Source: JAKVCB01 sp965243695 (GTDB taxonomy: Bacteria > Planctomycetota > Planctomycetia > Pirellulales > Lacipirellulaceae). From it: a stretch of DNA of 64,000 bases. Under the pieces are notes generated by a model, which saw only the letters and a program-made list of their open reading frames with translations, ran no database searches and was not told the DNA's origin. The position numbers and the translations under genes are program-made. Positions 9,089-16,625 of the stretch are shown piece after piece. The DNA is taken from assembly GCA_965243695.1 (NCBI GenBank), contig CBDEWC010000014.1, positions 620,001-684,000 on the forward strand, given 5' to 3'. Each line of letters starts with the position of its first letter. Position 1 is the stretch's first letter.

Positions 9089-9931
9089 TCAGATAACGAG
9101 GTATTCCTCTGCTGCTTCGAACATGGCTGTCCGATTGGCCTCAATATCCGACCACAGCCGCAGGGCCAAGGATGTTTGTTCTACGAGGATCTCCAGCCCG
9201 TTAATCGTGCGGCAACCGCGCTCCCGGGCTTCATGCATAAGCCAGGTTTGCGGTTGATTGTACGTTACGTCAACAACGGCCAGGTTGGATTGCACGGTTT
9301 CCAAATCAAGGGGCAGCGGTTTGTCGGGATTGGTCGTGCCGAGTGACGTGGCGTGAATCAAGAAGTCACATTGGGGATCGATCGCCAAGGGTTCGTCTGT
9401 CCAGATTTGGGAAATTGCCTCGCTTGAAGTTTCACGATTGAGCGCATCGACGAGGGGCTTACTTTTTGTGTCGGACCGGTTTGCGACAACAATCTTATGC
9501 GCTCCGGCGAGGGCTAGTGCTGCCGCCACGGCCCGCGCTACGGGACCCGCTCCGAGGACAACGGCCGTTTTGTCTTGAACCTCACCCAGCAGCGCCACCA
9601 CCGATTGTCCCAACGTATTCTCTGCAATCAGCTGATCTTTTTCGCGAATAATACAGTTTGCCGCTCCCGCAAGCCGTGCATGATCGGTCGCTCGATCGAC
9701 ATATTGCAGGACCGCTTCGCGATGGGGCTCAGTGATCTTGACCCCGCGGAGCCCCAGTGCGCGGATACCTCGCATTGCATCGCCAAACTCGTCGGTGCTG
9801 ACCTCAAAGGTCAAGAAACGCACATCCACACTTGCCTGGCGGATTGCCTGCTCAATCATGTAGTGCGTCGGATTGCCCGCAATCGGTTGGCCAATAAGAC
9901 AGAATTTTTCAAGTAACGATTGGCTGGACAC
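9089..9931 (-). CDS. Shikimate dehydrogenase family protein with altered active site
   Basis: The overall AroE fold is clear: an N-terminal FCLIGQPIAG segment, LAGAANCII, the NADP-binding loop LGAGPVARA (126-134), and C-terminal NGLEILVEQ (280 residues). However, three signature motifs of true shikimate dehydrogenases are changed. The substrate SKSP serines read GNPTH (19-23). The catalytic-lysine motif NVTxPxK reads KITEPHR, putting Arg at position 71. The NTD motif reads NTL, with Leu107 in place of the catalytic Asp. Such a protein is unlikely to oxidise shikimate normally. It may be a paralogue with another substrate or an inactive homologue. It is first in a minus-strand run with bioD and msrB. 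I leave the symbol empty for this reason. Confidence 0.82.
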   Translation of the reverse strand: MSSQSLLEKFCLIGQPIAGNPTHYMIEQAIRQASVDVRFLTFEVSTDEFGDAMRGIRALGLRGVKITEPHREAVLQYVDRATDHARLAGAANCIIREKDQLIAENTLGQSVVALLGEVQDKTAVVLGAGPVARAVAAALALAGAHKIVVANRSDTKSKPLVDALNRETSSEAISQIWTDEPLAIDPQCDFLIHATSLGTTNPDKPLPLDLETVQSNLAVVDVTYNQPQTWLMHEARERGCRTINGLEILVEQTSLALRLWSDIEANRTAMFEAAEEYLVI

Positions 9932-10515
9932 AGGATTGCCGGGTGGTTCAAACTCAGTTCAGGGATGCAAGCCGTAGATGGACTATTTTGCACCGAGATC
10001 ACCGACTGTGCAACGCTATTCGGATTTCCGCTAGTCTGCGGCTTGAAAGTGGCGAAATCGTCCCCGGACCACCTTTGCTGCTCCTGGCTGCGATCGGTAC
10101 CGATATCATCGCGTGAAGTTGCAAACACGTTGGGCCAACCGGTTTGCTTCTCGTTCTCATCTGTGGTTGGTCCCTGGGGCAGGTTGGGTGGTTGTCGGTG
10201 GGGATAGTTTTGAAAAGAGTTTCCTGAAATCCCAGGTTTCTCCGGTGGTGAGAATCGCGCCTCCACGGATTTCGTTGACTATTCTTATGTTTTCAAGTGA
10301 CGGAGGTTGAAACAACAGATTTCGTATGGGCGAGAGCGTCAACCCTATTTTTGTCTGGTTGACGATCTTGGGTACACTCCGGCTGGGTGAGCCAGGTTGC
10401 CTGCCACAAGGTAGCCAGTAGCGGTTTTCACTTGGCCAGATGCTAAAATGGACTACCCTTGGATACAGCTTTTCTTCTGGCTGTACGACTGAGCCAATCT
10501 CCACCGGTTCTGGTG
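9932..10515. other. Gene-free stretch
   Basis: These 584 bp lie between the methyltransferase end and the aroE-like start, both minus strand. Open frames exist (for example 9932-10266 minus) but their composition is not protein-like and they match nothing I recognise. No RNA gene or terminator was seen. It should contain the aroE-like promoter near its left end. Confidence 0.5.
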
Positions 10516-11343
10516 CTAAGCCAGCTCAATCAGCGGTTTCCGCTCTGACCCAGTCTTCAGAGCACGGCGCGCCTTGATGCGAACATAAGGGGCCACGTAA
10601 CGCGAACGATGACCAAACGTGCCGCGATCTCCCGAGGGGTCGGCATGGTAAGGTTCCACCAAATCCTCGATGGTAAATCCAGCACGGCACATACCGCCGA
10701 TCAGTTCTTCCCAGCGGTGCAGGAACTCCAGTGTGCCCGACTCACGAATCCGGCTGGGTGTGGTTGGCGCTGGCAACGGGCCCGAGCGGTAGTATGGCTC
10801 GACCAGTCGATAACCGTGTTCTTCAGGGGAGGGTGCTACTTGGAGACTGGTTGGTGACTTGTGTTGGCTGACGTACAACCCACCAGGGCGCAATACGCGG
10901 GCCACGGCATCGTAAATAGTTTGGATTTTCGGTAAATAGCAGCTGCTGACCGGATGGATGACCACGTCGAATTCGCCAGCCGTCAGCATCAAAAGATTTT
11001 CCATCGAGCCTTCGAGGGCCCGAATTGCCAGACCCCGCTCTTGGGCGACTTCCCGGTCCCGGGCCAACATTTCGTGACTGACATCTACCACCGTCACCTT
11101 GCCGCCGGCGGCTGCGTAGAGCGCACTTTGACGCCCGCCACCTGCTGCCAGACACAAAACATGCTTTCCCGTCAAACTACCACCCAGCCAGCCAAGGGGA
11201 TCCACTGTTGCCAGGGGATTTGCAAATTCTTCATCACTTGCGGGCTGTGTGAGCGCAGCATCCTGCCGCACCAGGGCATCCCATGCCATTGCATTGTGTT
11301 GCGATATGTATCCCGATTGCTCTGCTTCAGAAAAATCAGACAT
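10516..11343 (-). CDS. Class I SAM-dependent methyltransferase, last gene of the B12-riboswitch operon
   Basis: A 275-residue Rossmann-fold methyltransferase. The SAM motif I reads VLCLAAGGGRQS (about residues 62-73), followed by VTVVDVS as motif II and VLRPGGLY as the post-motif loop. The substrate is not identifiable. Its ATG (11343) overlaps the stop of the upstream PEP-CTERM gene by 8 bp (ATG...TGA), so translation is probably coupled and it belongs to the operon that starts with the cobalamin riboswitch at 14563. That linkage is the best clue to function; modification of a corrinoid or of an operon product is speculation. Confidence 0.85.
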   Translation of the reverse strand: MSDFSEAEQSGYISQHNAMAWDALVRQDAALTQPASDEEFANPLATVDPLGWLGGSLTGKHVLCLAAGGGRQSALYAAAGGKVTVVDVSHEMLARDREVAQERGLAIRALEGSMENLLMLTAGEFDVVIHPVSSCYLPKIQTIYDAVARVLRPGGLYVSQHKSPTSLQVAPSPEEHGYRLVEPYYRSGPLPAPTTPSRIRESGTLEFLHRWEELIGGMCRAGFTIEDLVEPYHADPSGDRGTFGHRSRYVAPYVRIKARRALKTGSERKPLIELA

Positions 11344-12262
11344 TATCAATTTTGGGAAAGCGCCAGCGAGTTGCAAAAGCGATCAGGACAAACCTGATCA
11401 ACCAGCATGTGGTCGGTTCAGGGATCGTGTGGATTGCACCGACTGCGTCGAGATCGAAACCACCAGAGGTCGAAGTTTCCCAGGCATCGAAAATAGGGTT
11501 GTTGTGGGAATCGAAAAAGGATCCATTGCCAGGAATGTCGACCACCCGAACGTATTTTACTCGATGGAGATTGACCAGGCCGGTGGTTACCAGAAGATTT
11601 TCCACCAGCTCGTCAAGGTCCATGGGGGTTCCGCTTCCCGTTGGATGGACCCCGGCCAGATTATGGATGTTGGTGGTATCGGCTCCGGCAAAGCTGGCGC
11701 CATAAATCGCATTGAGTTCATCGGGATCGAGGACCAAATTGCCGTTATCTTGAATATTGTGCGAAACAGCAGGAAAGCGTGCAAAGTCAGAGCCGTTGGA
11801 CGAAACTTCGACGAAAGCCAGTTCGGCGAAGATGTAGGGGCTTTCGTAATAATCTCCAGCGTTTTCAAAAATGGCGAAGTCCGTGCCGGGGCCATTAAAG
11901 ATGGGCTGGGAAAAACTGACCGTAATTTCACCAGGTGGTACCTTTTGGGCAGCAAGTTGGGAGGTGGTCAGTTCGCCGAGCGAAACGGTTTGGCCGTCGG
12001 CTGGGCCCAGGCCACGACTCGCGATGTTATTGGGAATTGCTGGACTGCCAGGCGGATAACCAGGAGTCTCAGTCACGCCTGGGGCGGGAGCATAACGAAT
12101 GACCTCGCTGGCCCAGGCGGTCATCGAGTCTATTGTGGCACGGTGATTCTGGAATCCCGGAAAGGGACCGGCTTGGGACAGGCTTGTCCAAACAGCGACG
12201 CACAACAGGCTTTTCAAAATAGGATGGTCGAGATGATTCAGGAGGTGCATGTTCTTGGCCAA
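11336..12262 (-). CDS. PEP-CTERM surface protein
   Basis: A 308-residue exported protein. The N-terminus has a hydrophobic stretch ending SLSQA (signal peptide, cleavage near residue 31). The C-terminus is a PEP-CTERM sorting tail: IPEP at about 280, a hydrophobic helix, then Arg-rich residues. The body has a beta-rich domain with VSFSQPIFNGPGTDFAIFEN, VEVSSNGSDFARFP and SGGFDLDAVGAIH. I associate this pattern with a family of bacterial cell-surface proteins also found in Bacteroidetes. The start could be 12262 or the internal ATG at 12250. It overlaps the end of the upstream DUF4465 gene (12238) and the start of the methyltransferase. Function unknown; expression is predicted to follow B12 through the upstream riboswitch. 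Confidence 0.83.
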   Translation of the reverse strand: MAKNMHLLNHLDHPILKSLLCVAVWTSLSQAGPFPGFQNHRATIDSMTAWASEVIRYAPAPGVTETPGYPPGSPAIPNNIASRGLGPADGQTVSLGELTTSQLAAQKVPPGEITVSFSQPIFNGPGTDFAIFENAGDYYESPYIFAELAFVEVSSNGSDFARFPAVSHNIQDNGNLVLDPDELNAIYGASFAGADTTNIHNLAGVHPTGSGTPMDLDELVENLLVTTGLVNLHRVKYVRVVDIPGNGSFFDSHNNPIFDAWETSTSGGFDLDAVGAIHTIPEPTTCWLIRFVLIAFATRWRFPKIDNV

Positions 12263-13416
12263 GAGGATAGGTAAAAGAATGTAGTCAGAGTACCGATTGC
12301 CAACAGGCAGAGACGACTTGGCTCTGGAACCTCTGTCACCACGGTTGTTTTTCCAGATCCGGTGATCGTCTCATAGCTTGTTTTCCAAACACCATAGTCA
12401 GCACTATCGACGAGCCCGTTCCCATTGCCGTCAGGTCCGTTTCCAGGTGGGGTGACAAGATCTCCGAGTCGATCGCGCCAGACCGTGTAGTCGGCGGCAT
12501 CCACACCGTCCATGCGGTTGTAGTCTCCTAAGACAACAGAGTCGGCGAGCACCAGATCGTCCACTGCAAAATACGCAGGCGTGTTCATGCCGAATGGTCC
12601 TGTATCAGAGGAATGAAGCTGCATTTGTAAAATTGCCACTTCTGGACTGGCCAGTGGGCTGAGGTCGACTTTCTGCCAGACATCGAGCACGTAGTCCTCT
12701 GCCGGATCGGTGGATCGGTAGTCTGCAAGATAATGTTCAACCTGCCCAACGGGTTCCCAGGCAGCGTCAAGACCTGTCACCGAGAGACGGAACCAATCAG
12801 GAGCGTTGCCGGTAGGACCGCCGAACTTTTTTGAAAAGGCATCACCATGAAGCATGCTCAACGCGGCGTACGTGGTGTTGGCTACCTTGATGGAGTGGGG
12901 TGTCTTCCCCAGTGGCAGAACAATTTCCGGATAACTGCCAACCCCACCACCATTGAGGCTGCTGAACGCAACACCGTACTTTTCAGATTCGCTGGCGCCC
13001 CCGCCAGGATACGCACTGTACTGGTTTGTGAAACCAGACGAGCTGTTATCGGTTACCCTCGAATACGACCAGCCACTCCAACTTCCATAGGCCGGGGTAA
13101 ACGTATTTACAAATTCCACTTCGTGTGAAATGAATCCGCCAGAACCATCCTCTCCGTTGTAAAAATTTTGCCCTGGATCGAGCACCAATTCTTCGAAATC
13201 GATGGTTATTCCCCCGGCTGGGGTAAGGCACATTGTCAGGGTTGCTGTGATTGCCAGCCACGTGATCCGAGCTGTCTGGAGAGAGGGCTTGTCGCTTTTA
13301 CTTGGTGACCCAGGGTATGCGGCCTGCAAATGGGCGGAACTGGAAAAGTGCTTCCCAGGTGCATTGCCACAAAGTCTGGAAGGGGCGGTCACCGAGCGAA
13401 ATTGTTCACCGTTCAT
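12238..13416 (-). CDS. DUF4465 protein with dockerin-like repeats and PEP-CTERM tail
   Basis: A 392-residue exported protein. A hydrophobic signal segment lies near residues 50-66, after an unusually long N-region. A DUF4465-type domain follows, with GSGGFISHEVEFVN, SWSGWSYSRVTD and FTNQYSAYPGGG. Residues 297-360 hold two dockerin type I-like calcium loops, DYNRMDGVDAADYTVW and DGNGNGLVDSADYGVW. The C-terminus is a PEP-CTERM tail beginning VPEPS at 363. The start (ATG 13416) overlaps the pseudopilin gene stop by 11 bp. Known: DUF4465 proteins are mostly uncharacterised. From memory, members occur in B12-riboswitch loci of Bacteroidetes, which would fit here. Inference: a cell-surface corrinoid-binding or capture protein. 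Confidence 0.83.
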   Translation of the reverse strand: MNGEQFRSVTAPSRLCGNAPGKHFSSSAHLQAAYPGSPSKSDKPSLQTARITWLAITATLTMCLTPAGGITIDFEELVLDPGQNFYNGEDGSGGFISHEVEFVNTFTPAYGSWSGWSYSRVTDNSSSGFTNQYSAYPGGGASESEKYGVAFSSLNGGGVGSYPEIVLPLGKTPHSIKVANTTYAALSMLHGDAFSKKFGGPTGNAPDWFRLSVTGLDAAWEPVGQVEHYLADYRSTDPAEDYVLDVWQKVDLSPLASPEVAILQMQLHSSDTGPFGMNTPAYFAVDDLVLADSVVLGDYNRMDGVDAADYTVWRDRLGDLVTPPGNGPDGNGNGLVDSADYGVWKTSYETITGSGKTTVVTEVPEPSRLCLLAIGTLTTFFYLSSWPRTCTS

Positions 13417-14272
13417 GAGTCGACTCCGCCCCGGCGCGTGTGCACAACCCAGCCAGGAAGGCCAGGTTGATATTTTCCGTGAGGAATTGCACCCTGCCGT
13501 CGGCCAGCAAACCAACCGCTCCACCCGGATGTTCGCTGCGAATGTCATTTTCGAAATCTGGTGATGTGTTGATGGCGAAGGCTTGATCAAAAATATTGCG
13601 ACCATTAATCCATTGCCCGTCTGCAAATCCTGAATCCTCAGCAACCACCAAGGTGTGGGAACTGCCATCAGTGATTTGGGAGAGTCGTATCACCTCATCA
13701 ATCAGCATCGAGCCTTTGGGAGGATTATTGGGGCTTTGGATCCGCTCACCGTAAATGCCGCCATAGTCGCATGGTCCACGGCCAGACTCAAGTTGTGTGC
13801 CGCGGGATCCAGTTGGGCAAACAAAAACTGGAATGACGCTACTTGCGGCGGAAGAATTTGCGAGGCTGTCAAAGGGCATGGAGAGTTCCAGGCTGTCGAA
13901 CAACGGTTGCTCGTCGAGATAAGGGAGCAGAAATGCCGACCAGGCCAACTGACGTTGCGTCAGATTGGCGGGGCTCCGCCATTCAAGACACCCGGTTGGA
14001 AATGCTTGCAGGTCGTTGTGGTATGCCAGTAAGGCGATACCGATTTCGTGTAGGTGGTTCTGGCATTGTGTTTTGCGAGCGACTTCCCGTGTTGCTTGGA
14101 TTGCCGGGAGTAAGAGGCCCATGAGAATGCCAATCAAGGCCACTGCCACCAGTAGTTCTACGAGGCTAAAGCCCATCGACAACGGTCGACGCACCACAGG
14201 CTGGCGAAGACCTGACAAACCGGATCGCACACCATGCAGCAGCCAAGCATTTGAATGGAGATACCTACGCAT
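13406..14272 (-). CDS. DUF1559 pseudopilin-like protein, first gene of the B12-riboswitch operon
   Basis: A planctomycete DUF1559 protein of 288 residues with a type IV-pilin-like N-terminus. The prepilin peptidase site is MG|FSLVELLV, followed by the hydrophobic helix ALIGILMGLLLPAIQ. The C-terminus carries the family motif H-x9-DG (HPGGAVGLLADG). The ATG at 14272 is chosen: the open frame continues upstream, but that part is the riboswitch. The leader before the cleavage site is therefore about 33 residues. Function in planctomycetes is unproven; these proteins probably assemble into pilus or type II-secretion-like structures. Here it leads an operon with two PEP-CTERM proteins and a methyltransferase. 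Confidence 0.9.
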   Translation of the reverse strand: MRRYLHSNAWLLHGVRSGLSGLRQPVVRRPLSMGFSLVELLVAVALIGILMGLLLPAIQATREVARKTQCQNHLHEIGIALLAYHNDLQAFPTGCLEWRSPANLTQRQLAWSAFLLPYLDEQPLFDSLELSMPFDSLANSSAASSVIPVFVCPTGSRGTQLESGRGPCDYGGIYGERIQSPNNPPKGSMLIDEVIRLSQITDGSSHTLVVAEDSGFADGQWINGRNIFDQAFAINTSPDFENDIRSEHPGGAVGLLADGRVQFLTENINLAFLAGLCTRAGAESTHER

Positions 14273-14342
14273 TTGGTTACCACCCTTGAGCGCAGCCAAC
14301 ACGACGCGAGCCCTTCCCCTCGAAGAGGCTTGCATACTACGC

Positions 14343-14563
14343 GCTGGTAGGTCTTCTGACTCCCGAGCCTGACGATCCAGGCCTTCTCGCTCTTTCCTGC
14401 CGGTCAGACAGGCCACCTCCCGTTAAGGAGGTTATAGCAAGAGCAATGGCCAGCAGAATGGTTTCGCCGGTAGTGCTCGGTTACAGCGGCGGGGCCGTCC
14501 CGGATTCTCACCGAGTTCCCTGTTAGTCAGCGAACAAAACCCTTGTATTCGCCAAACACCAGC
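14343..14563 (-). promoter_or_regulatory. Cobalamin (AdoCbl) riboswitch
   Basis: Read on the minus strand, the core follows the cobalamin riboswitch consensus: AACAGGGAACTCGGTGAGAA, then TCCGGGACGGCCCCGCCGCT and GTAACCGAG. The B12 box reads AGTCAGAAGACCTACC at 14346-14361. Closing helix P1 is seen as GCTGGT (14558-14563) pairing with ACCAGC (14343-14348). The element lies 71 nt upstream of the DUF1559 start codon and just downstream of a promoter. No strong terminator hairpin with a T-run was seen between it and the start codon, so translational control is more likely. Such switches normally lower expression when B12 is abundant. Confidence 0.95.
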
Positions 14564-14583
14564 GCACACTGAAACTTTTGCCA

Positions 14584-14612
14584 ACTATAATCGGTTGACG
14601 ATTTGCTGTAAA
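14584..14612 (-). promoter_or_regulatory. Sigma70-type promoter of the riboswitch operon
   Basis: On the minus strand TTTACA (14607-14612) and TATAGT (14584-14589) are separated by 17 bp. The predicted transcription start, near 14577, lies about a dozen nucleotides before riboswitch helix P1. Agreement between the two elements supports both. Confidence 0.7.
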
Positions 14613-14737
14613 GCCGCCCGAGTGCATATTTCAAGCCGGCCGTGCAACTCGGCATGAATGATCCTGGTTAGTGGCAGCAGCGATCCAATCTCGGTACAAT
14701 TGGGCAGTTGTCCTACTAACTGTTGGAGATTTGCAGG

Positions 14738-14953
14738 ATGAAGATATCTATCAAGTACTGCATGCAGTGAAATTACACACCACGAGCCACCAGTTTGGCG
14801 GCCACGATCGAGCAAGCAACCGGTGTGCAACCAACCTTGATTGAAGGGAGTGGGGGGGTCTTCGATGTCACCGTCGACGGCCGCCTAATCTACTCGAAGC
14901 ACGCCACCGGCCAGTTCCCTGAAGAGGAGGAGATTCTGGCAGAGTTGCATTAA
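14738..14953 (+). CDS. SelW/Rdx-family selenoprotein (in-frame TGA = selenocysteine)
   Basis: A 71-residue Rdx/SelW-like thioredoxin-fold protein that conventional ORF calling breaks at a TGA. Starting from ATG 14738 (GGAG 10 nt upstream) the protein reads MKISIKYCMQ, then TGA at 14768-14770, then NYTPRATSLAATIEQATG. It continues to EGSGGVFDVTVDGRLIYSKH, GQFPEEEEILAELH and TAA at 14951-14953. The redox motif C8-x2-U11 is where SelW/SelT/SelH/Rdx proteins carry CxxU or CxxC. The GSGGVFDVTVDG segment and FPEEEE tail are the rest of the family signature, and they lie after the TGA in the same frame. A SECIS-like hairpin follows the TGA. A terminator follows the stop. Role: probably a thiol-based redox protein. 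Confidence 0.9.
14768..14802 (+). promoter_or_regulatory. Bacterial SECIS-like element
   Basis: Downstream of the TGA (14768-14770) the sequence GCCACCA (14786-14792), loop GTT, TGGCGGC (14796-14802) forms a stem of six pairs with one A-C mismatch. CG/CG pairs (14783-14784 with 14805-14806) can extend it. The apical loop begins with G, 22 nt after the TGA. This fits the known bacterial SECIS pattern: a small apical loop with an early G, roughly 16-37 nt after the UGA. Confidence 0.75.
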
Positions 14954-14979
14954 TGCCTGTCTATGGATCGAAGTATCTA

Positions 14980-15011
14980 AAAAAGCCGCCGGGGGTAACC
15001 GGCGGCTTTTT
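14980..15011. terminator. Bidirectional rho-independent terminator
   Basis: A strong GCCGCCGG / CCGGCGGC stem with loop gggtaa is flanked by AAAAA on the left and TTTTT on the right. It lies between the convergent selenoprotein gene and the sigma factor gene. Confidence 0.92.
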
Positions 15012-15047
15012 GTTTCTCTCTGGCTGTCAAATTGACTTGGGGCCAAC

Positions 15048-16625
15048 TCAGTCTAAAAAGCCGACGAGTTCAGCACTGCGGCTTGGTTGCTGGAGTTTGC
15101 GAACCGCCTTGGCTTCGATCTGACGGATGCGTTCTCGTGTGACTTTGAAAATGTGGCCAACTTCTTCGAGCGTGTAGCTGTACCCATCGCCCAGACCGTA
15201 ACGGAGCTTGATGATTTCCCGCTCACGGTAACTGAGTGTTTTGAGTACCGCGGCAATGCGATTGCGGAGCATCTCCTGGGCCGCACCGAGAGCCGGGCTT
15301 TCGGCTCCAATATCGGGGAGTAAGTCGCCGAAGTGGCTGTCCTCGCTATTTCCAACCGGGCGATCAAGGCTGATGGGATATCGGCTCATCGCCAAAACCC
15401 GACGCGCCTCGTCGATCGTGCATTCGGCAGCCCGAGCCGTTTCTTCGATAGTGGGCTCACGCCCTAACCGTTGCAGTAAGGCCCGTGAGACGTTCCGCAC
15501 GCGACTCATCGTTTCGACCATGTGGACCGGAATCCGAATGGTGCGACTTTGGTCGGCCACGGCTCGTGTAATTGCTTGCCGAATCCACCAAGTCGCGTAG
15601 GTGCAGAATTTGAATCCGCGACGGTACTCGAATTTGTCCACTGCCCGCATCAAACCTGCGTTACCTTCTTGAATCAAATCGAGAAAGCTGAGGCCGCGAT
15701 TTCGGTACTTCTTGGCGATCGATACCACCAGTCGCAGGTTCCCCTCGGAAAGTCCTCGCTTGGCGCGCTGATACTCGGCGTAGACCTTGCGGAGGAATTT
15801 CACACGGTTCCGCAGGCTGGTCGGTGTTTCTTGCAGGGCTCGCAAGATATTACGATACTCGATCAGGATCGGTTTGCGATCTGCTAGCGGGCGGCGTTGT
15901 TTCTTGAGCTGGTTCAGCTGCGTTTCGAGTTCGTCAATTCGACGGCTGAATTGGGCCAGCTGGTCGATCATTCGTTCAATCCGCTGCGTTCGTAGCCCAA
16001 GTTCTTCAACCAACATCACGGCGCGACAGCGACGCCGGCCAAGCCGTTGCCAGGCAGCACGCCGCTGAGCCATTTTGTACGACTTGCTGGTGGCAATTCG
16101 GTAGTCTTCAGCATTTTGGTCCAGCAACATTTCGAGCGTTGCCAGATTGTGGGGCAAGCGACCGAGAATTTGATCTTTCTCAAGCCGATCTGTTACCGAA
16201 ACTTGCACAGTACGATCGAACGGAAGCTCCCCGCGGTGCACCCGCGTGAGGACTTTCACAGCACTGCGAATTACGTAGTCGCAAGCCAACAGTTTGTGCC
16301 GAAAAGCGGATCGCGTGATTTCGATCCTGTGCGCCAGAGCGATCTCTTCTTTCCGCGTTAAGAGCGGGATTTCGCCCATTTGGGTCAGATACATTCGTAC
16401 CGGGTCATCCGACCAAGACTCGGTATCTTCGCTATCGAGTAACTCCTCAGGTTCCTCGTTCCCACCTGCGCCGGAATTGATATTCTCCAGCGGGGTCGCT
16501 GTCGAACTGGATAAGGTCGACTCGTTCTCGTCGACGTCAAGATCCTTATTCGCAAGTCTTTCAGTTACAACTCCAGCAACAGCTGTTGCTTCTTCTAAAT
16601 CATGGTCCAATAACGTGTCGTACAA
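15048..16625 (-). CDS. rpoD: Principal RNA polymerase sigma factor (RpoD/SigA type)
   Basis: A sigma70 group 1 factor of 525 residues. Region 1.2 is DPVRMYLTQMGEIPLLTR. A charged non-conserved segment follows, then region 2 with NLRLVVSIAKKY, FLDLIQEGNAGLMRAVDKFE and TYATWWIRQAITRA. Region 3 starts RIPVHM. Region 4 carries LSYREREIIKLRYGL and the -35-binding helix VTRERIRQIEAKA. No ATG lies at the right place; the TTG at 16625 is taken as start because GGAG lies 8 nt before it and an acidic N-terminus follows. The open frame continues to 16799 but that part looks non-coding. The presence of region 1.2 and full region 2 argues against an alternative sigma factor. Confidence 0.93.
   Translation of the reverse strand: MYDTLLDHDLEEATAVAGVVTERLANKDLDVDENESTLSSSTATPLENINSGAGGNEEPEELLDSEDTESWSDDPVRMYLTQMGEIPLLTRKEEIALAHRIEITRSAFRHKLLACDYVIRSAVKVLTRVHRGELPFDRTVQVSVTDRLEKDQILGRLPHNLATLEMLLDQNAEDYRIATSKSYKMAQRRAAWQRLGRRRCRAVMLVEELGLRTQRIERMIDQLAQFSRRIDELETQLNQLKKQRRPLADRKPILIEYRNILRALQETPTSLRNRVKFLRKVYAEYQRAKRGLSEGNLRLVVSIAKKYRNRGLSFLDLIQEGNAGLMRAVDKFEYRRGFKFCTYATWWIRQAITRAVADQSRTIRIPVHMVETMSRVRNVSRALLQRLGREPTIEETARAAECTIDEARRVLAMSRYPISLDRPVGNSEDSHFGDLLPDIGAESPALGAAQEMLRNRIAAVLKTLSYREREIIKLRYGLGDGYSYTLEEVGHIFKVTRERIRQIEAKAVRKLQQPSRSAELVGFLD

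Noticed and set aside
9856..10266. 136-residue minus-strand frame upstream of the aroE-like gene
   Set aside because: It overlaps the aroE-like start and has low-complexity, non-protein-like composition with no recognisable motif.
13417..13668. N-terminal extension of the DUF4465 frame
   Set aside because: It overlaps the conserved C-terminal part of the DUF1559 gene in another frame; ATG 13416 gives normal operon overlap.
14585..14830. Minus-strand 81-residue open frame
   Set aside because: It is antisense to the SelW-like selenoprotein gene, which has family motifs, an RBS and a SECIS-like element; the minus frame has no family resemblance.
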